Of a DNA stretch of 61,346 nt, positions 57,769 through 61,346 are shown piece after piece; the first letter of the stretch is position 1, and each line of letters opens with the position of its first letter. Location: NCBI GenBank assembly GCA_050999295.1, contig JBPCPI010000155.1, forward strand, positions 1 through 61,346, in the 5' to 3' direction. Made by a program: the position numbers and the translations under genes. This DNA is from JACCQS01 sp050999295 (lineage in GTDB: Bacteria > Actinomycetota > Actinomycetes > Mycobacteriales > Geodermatophilaceae). A model generated the notes under the pieces. It saw only the letters and a list, made by a program, of their open reading frames with translations, had not been told where the DNA came from and did not search any database.

Positions 57769-60084
57769 TCAGATGCTGGCGGAAGCGGTCGCGTCCGACG
57801 GAGCGGTCTCGCTCGCGTTGCCGTTGCTCGCGTTCTCAATCCCGCCGTTGCCGCTGCCGGCAGAAAGGGCGTTGTCTGTATTCTCTTTGACCGGGCCGAG
57901 GCTGATCTTGCCGCGGGCGTCGATCTCGAGGATTTCCACCTGCAGCTTGTCGCCAACGCTGACCACGTCCTCGACCTTGCCGATCCGCTTGCCGCCGCCG
58001 AGCTTGCTGATGTGCACCAGACCGTCCCGGCCAGGCAACAGTGACACGAAAGCGCCGAAGGTCGTGGTCTTGACCACGGTCCCGAGGAAGCGCTCCCCCA
58101 CCTTGGGCATCTGCGGATTGGCGATCGCGTTGATCCGATCCACGGCGGCCTGCGCGGAGGGGCCATCGGTGGCGCCGACGTAAATCGTGCCGTCGTCCTC
58201 GATGGTGATGTCCGCGCCGGTCTCGTCCTGGATCGCGTTGATCATCTGGCCCTTGGGCCCGATGACCGCACCGATCTTGTCGATCGGGATCTTGACGCTG
58301 GTGACGCGCGGAGCGTACGGGCTCATCTCGTCGGGGCCGTCGATCGCCTCGAGCATGACGTCGAGGATGTGCAGGCGGGCTGCCTTCGCCTGGGTGAGCG
58401 CGGCGGCGAGCACGTCGGACGGGATGCCGTCCAGCTTGGTGTCCAGCTGCAGCGCGGTGACGAACTCCTTGGTGCCGGCGACCTTGAAGTCCATGTCGCC
58501 GAAGGCGTCCTCCGCACCCAGGATGTCGGTGAGCGCGACGTACTCTCTGCTTTCTGTGCCGTCGGCATTGCTTATTACGTCAGAGACCAGGCCCATCGCG
58601 ATGCCGGCAACCGGAGCTCGCAGGGGCACCCCGGCATTGAGCAGCGCCATGGTCGAGGCACAGACCGAACCCATCGAGGTGGAACCATTGGAGCCCAGCG
58701 CCTCCGAGACCTGCCGGATCGCGTACGGGAACTCCTCCCGGGTGGGCAGCACAGGCAGCAGCGCCCGCTCAGCCAACGCGCCGTGCCCGATCTCGCGGCG
58801 CTTGGGCGAGCCCACGCGGCCGGTCTCACCGGTGGAGTACGGCGGGAAGTTGTAGTTGTGCATGTAGCGCTTGCGGTTCTCCGGGTTCAGCGTGTCGACC
58901 ATCTGCTCCATACGCAGCATGTTCAGCGTGGTGACACCCAGGATCTGGGTCTCGCCGCGCTCGAACAGCGCCGAGCCGTGCACCCTCGGGATGACCTCAA
59001 CCTCCGCGGTAAGCGGCCGGATGTCGGACAGCCCACGGCCGTCGATGCGGACCTTGTCGCGCAGGATGCGCTGCCGGACCACCCTCTTGGTGACTGCGCG
59101 GACCGCGGCGGAGATCTCCTTCTCGCGGCCCTCGAACTGCTCGGCGAGGGCGGCCTTGGTGTCCTCCTTGATCCGATCGGTCTCGTTCTCCCGGTCGACC
59201 TTGTCCGCGATCTGCTGAGCCGCCGACAGGGACTCGCCGGCGTGCGCCTCGACAGCGGCATAAACATCGTCGCTGTAGTCCAGGAAGCGCGGAAAATCCA
59301 CGGTCGGCTTGGCGGCCTTGGCAGCCAGCGCGGACTGCGCCTCGCACAGTGCCAAGATGTGCGGCTTCGCAGCCTCGAGGCCGGCCGACACGACGTCCTC
59401 GGTCGGGGCACCGGCGCCGCCGGCGACGAGCTCGATCGTCTTGGTGGTGGCTTCGGCCTCAACCATCATGATCGCGACGTCACCGTCGGGCAGTACGCGG
59501 CCGGCAACGACCATGTCGAACACGGCCGCCTCCAGCTCGGAGTGACCCGGGAAGGCCACCCACTGACCCTCGATGAGCGCCACCCGGACGGCTCCGACCG
59601 GACCGGAGAACGGCAAGCCGGACAGCTGCGTGGACATCGATGCCGCGTTGATGGCCAGGACGTCGTAGAGATGGTCGGGATCCAAGGGCATGACCGTGAT
59701 CACGACCTGGACCTCGTTGCGCAGGCCCTTGGCGAACGTCGGGCGCAGCGGGCGGTCGATCAAACGGCAGGTGAGGATCGCATCCTCACTCGGACGCCCT
59801 TCACGTCGGAAGAAGGATCCGGGGATCCGGCCCGCGGCATACATCCGCTCTTCGACGTCGACGGTGAGCGGGAAGAAGTCGAGGTGCTCCTTGGGTGACT
59901 TGCTTGCCGTGGTGGCTGAGAGCAGGAGGGTGTCGCCGAGGGTGGCGACGACGGATCCGGCGGCCTGACGGGCCAAGCGGCCGGTCTCGAAGCCGACCTC
60001 GCGGGTCCCGAATCGCCCGTTGTCGATCGTTGCTGTTGCGGTGTACACGCCCTCGTCGGGCGAATCTTGCGAAAGTGCGGACAT
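57769..60084 (-). CDS. pnp: Polyribonucleotide nucleotidyltransferase (PNPase)
   Basis: A 771-residue phosphorolytic 3'-5' exoribonuclease. Two RNase PH repeats (KSPKEHLDFFPLTVDVEERM and later NYNFPPYSTGETGRVGSPKR with the catalytic-core residues) are followed by a KH domain (IGAVIGPKGQMINAIQDETG) and an S1 domain (GERFLGTVVKTTTFGAFVSL). The Ser/Asn/Ala-rich tail ends at residue 771. ATG 60084 has an AGAGGA ribosome-binding site. The leader between rpsO and pnp holds several hairpins, where homologous operons are processed. Confidence 0.96.
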   Translation of the reverse strand: MSALSQDSPDEGVYTATATIDNGRFGTREVGFETGRLARQAAGSVVATLGDTLLLSATTASKSPKEHLDFFPLTVDVEERMYAAGRIPGSFFRREGRPSEDAILTCRLIDRPLRPTFAKGLRNEVQVVITVMPLDPDHLYDVLAINAASMSTQLSGLPFSGPVGAVRVALIEGQWVAFPGHSELEAAVFDMVVAGRVLPDGDVAIMMVEAEATTKTIELVAGGAGAPTEDVVSAGLEAAKPHILALCEAQSALAAKAAKPTVDFPRFLDYSDDVYAAVEAHAGESLSAAQQIADKVDRENETDRIKEDTKAALAEQFEGREKEISAAVRAVTKRVVRQRILRDKVRIDGRGLSDIRPLTAEVEVIPRVHGSALFERGETQILGVTTLNMLRMEQMVDTLNPENRKRYMHNYNFPPYSTGETGRVGSPKRREIGHGALAERALLPVLPTREEFPYAIRQVSEALGSNGSTSMGSVCASTMALLNAGVPLRAPVAGIAMGLVSDVISNADGTESREYVALTDILGAEDAFGDMDFKVAGTKEFVTALQLDTKLDGIPSDVLAAALTQAKAARLHILDVMLEAIDGPDEMSPYAPRVTSVKIPIDKIGAVIGPKGQMINAIQDETGADITIEDDGTIYVGATDGPSAQAAVDRINAIANPQMPKVGERFLGTVVKTTTFGAFVSLLPGRDGLVHISKLGGGKRIGKVEDVVSVGDKLQVEILEIDARGKISLGPVKENTDNALSAGSGNGGIENASNGNASETAPSDATASASI

Positions 60085-60259
60085 GTGGTCCTCTCGTACG
60101 TCACACCGGGGCGGCGAACAGACGAGCTCGGGACATTGGACCGCGATCCGGTCTTCGATCGAAGCCCTCGGGCGGGATACCCACACTCCCGGGAGCCACT
60201 ACCGAGGACCGGTTTCGATCCGGTCCCCTCGTCCGCCAGGCCGTCATCGGCATGGAAGA

Positions 60260-60281
60260 CCGTACGGCGGGCGCCGTACGG
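60260..60281. terminator. Hairpin after rpsO (terminator or processing site)
   Basis: CCGTACGGC and its exact complement (9-bp stem, 4-nt loop) lie 25 bp after the rpsO stop. A second stem, GGACCGG with CCGGTCC, is at about 60213-60233. There is no strong T-run, so partial termination or RNase processing of the rpsO-pnp transcript is likely. Confidence 0.55.
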
Positions 60282-60305
60282 GGGTGGAGCTAGCGGCTAG
60301 AACTC

Positions 60306-60575
60306 CTAACGGCGCAGACCGAGACGCTCGATGAGCGACCGGTAACGGTCGATGTCGATCTTCGCCAAGTAGTTGAGCAGCCGGCGGCGGCGCCCGACGA
60401 GCAGGAGCAGGCCGCGGCGGCTGTGGTGGTCGTGCTTGTGAAATTTGAGGTGTTCAGTCAGGTCCCGAATGCGCTGGGTGAGCATCGCGACCTGCACTTC
60501 TGGCGAGCCGGTGTCGTTTTCGACGACCCCGTACTCGGTGCTGATGTCTTTCTTTACTGTTGTGGACAGACCCAT
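60306..60575 (-). CDS. rpsO: 30S ribosomal protein S15
   Basis: An 89-residue ribosomal protein, full length. TGSPEVQVAMLTQRIRDLTE, HLKFHKHDHHSRRGLLLLVG and RRRRLLNYLAKIDIDRYRSL are the S15 core that binds 16S rRNA. ATG 60575 follows AGGAG. It is followed by pnp, the usual bacterial pairing. Confidence 0.97.
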   Translation of the reverse strand: MGLSTTVKKDISTEYGVVENDTGSPEVQVAMLTQRIRDLTEHLKFHKHDHHSRRGLLLLVGRRRRLLNYLAKIDIDRYRSLIERLGLRR

Positions 60576-60828
60576 ATTGTTTCTCCTTCACAGGTCGCGC
60601 GTCGCCCCCGGTCTGATTCACGAGAGGCTGAAGTGAACACGCTGGCGCACGCCGAGGTTCGGCGTGACACCTGAGGGTATCAGGCTGCAACATTTGCTCG
60701 CCTCCGCGCTCGCTCCGCTCTGCCATTCCGCTTCGTGCGCTGCGCGCACCGTGCGGTCCGCTCCTCCCTCGCTGGCGCTCGGTCGATGCTCCCGCTCTCT
60801 CGCCGCGGCTCGTTCCTCACTGCGATGC

Positions 60829-61346
60829 TCACTCGCTGTCGGCTTCGGCGGATCGCGCAAGCATCTGGCGGGTGCGCGCCACGTCACCATCCATCGCGGA
60901 AATCAAGTCCTCGACCTTGTCGAAGCGCTCCATGCCGCGCAGTCGCGTCACGAACTCCACGGCTACGTGCTCTCCGTAGAGGTCGTCGGAGAAATCGAGG
61001 ACGAACGCCTCGACCCGGCGCAGCACCCCCGAGAAGGTCGGATTGGTCCCTACGGAGATCGCGGCCGGCAGCGGCTTGCCGTCCCGCATCAGCCAGCCCG
61101 CGTAGACCCCGTCGGCTGGGATCGCGGTGTGCACCGGGGACTCGAGGTTCGCGGTGGGATAGCCCAACTCCCGACCTCTGCGCTCGCCGCGCACGACGAT
61201 GCCCTCGACCCGGTGGGGCCGGCCCAACGCGGCCGCGGCGGCAGCCATGTCACCGGCTGCGACACAGGCCCGGATGTAGGTCGAGGACAGCGGAACCTCA
61301 CCGGCCCGCTGAATCCCGACCACCTCGGTCTGGAATCCGAACCGCT
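60829..61346 (-). CDS. ribF: Bifunctional riboflavin kinase/FAD synthetase (partial, C-terminal part)
   Basis: About 172 residues are inside the window; the start lies beyond the right edge. VPLSSTYIRACVAAGDM is the end of the FAD synthetase domain. The flavokinase domain follows, with GRELGYPTANLESP, the Gly-rich GVYAGWLMRDGK and LPAAISVGTNPTFSG, plus EAFVLDFSDDLYGEHVAVEF. The enzyme turns riboflavin into FMN and FAD, needed by the many flavoproteins in this window. The gap to rpsO (60576-60828) holds no gene that I can see. Confidence 0.93.
   Translation of the reverse strand, partial: RFGFQTEVVGIQRAGEVPLSSTYIRACVAAGDMAAAAAALGRPHRVEGIVVRGERRGRELGYPTANLESPVHTAIPADGVYAGWLMRDGKPLPAAISVGTNPTFSGVLRRVEAFVLDFSDDLYGEHVAVEFVTRLRGMERFDKVEDLISAMDGDVARTRQMLARSAEADSE

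Overview
The window is high-GC DNA from an actinomycete (Actinomycetota). The right half carries a typical actinobacterial housekeeping order: ribF, rpsO, pnp, an M16 peptidase, dapB, thyX, dapA, rnj, ftsK, rimO, pgsA, cinA, clgR. It also has a PspA/PspM pair, a broken deazaflavin (F420-type) reductase and several promoters placed for leaderless mRNAs. I cannot name the genus.

Left edge (1-2036): an antibiotic-biosynthesis-monooxygenase-like membrane protein cut by the window edge, a Nei2-type DNA glycosylase, and a Phd/RelE toxin-antitoxin pair whose -10 box lies inside a perfect operator palindrome.

Methylated-amine island (2099-30937): this is the main interest. It encodes trimethylamine monooxygenase (tmm), TMAO demethylase (tdm) with a transporter operon, and a compact minus-strand run mgsA-mgsB-mgsC-gmaS-soxB-soxD-soxAG-fhs-folD. 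Together these read as trimethylamine to TMAO to dimethylamine plus formaldehyde, and methylamine to gamma-glutamylmethylamide to N-methylglutamate to glutamate plus methylene-tetrahydrofolate, with folate-linked C1 oxidation or recovery. Beside it lies a second, divergent module: amt, a one-helix protein, an XRE-cupin regulator, a glutamine-synthetase-like gene, a second mgsA/B/C set and a 149-residue protein I do not recognise. The copies are not redundant. MgsC of the first set has lost all three cysteines of the glutamate-synthase iron-sulfur motif, while the second keeps them. The second synthetase has lost a conserved active-site His that the first keeps. A 28-bp element shared (21 of 28 positions) upstream of tmm and of the second synthetase, at almost the same distance from each start codon, suggests common control, perhaps by the adjacent XRE-cupin protein. 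No recognisable dimethylamine monooxygenase is present, so the dimethylamine step is open.

Middle and right (31030-61346): envelope-stress genes pspA and pspM (pspM apparently starting at CTG), a PfkB kinase, an AlaC-type aminotransferase, typA, then clgR preceded by two 41-bp direct repeats, cinA, pgsA, rimO, ftsK, a CsaA-like protein, a methyltransferase, a DUF1801 gene, a decayed reductase, rnj, dapA and thyX. A small regulatory cassette follows: a 51-residue ORF, an RHH/HicB-like gene and a DUF4097 gene with duplicated leaderless promoters. Then come a YcaQ-type glycosylase, a GNAT acetyltransferase, a DUF2461 gene, a lipoprotein, dapB, glycerate kinase, an M16 peptidase, pnp, rpsO and a partial ribF.
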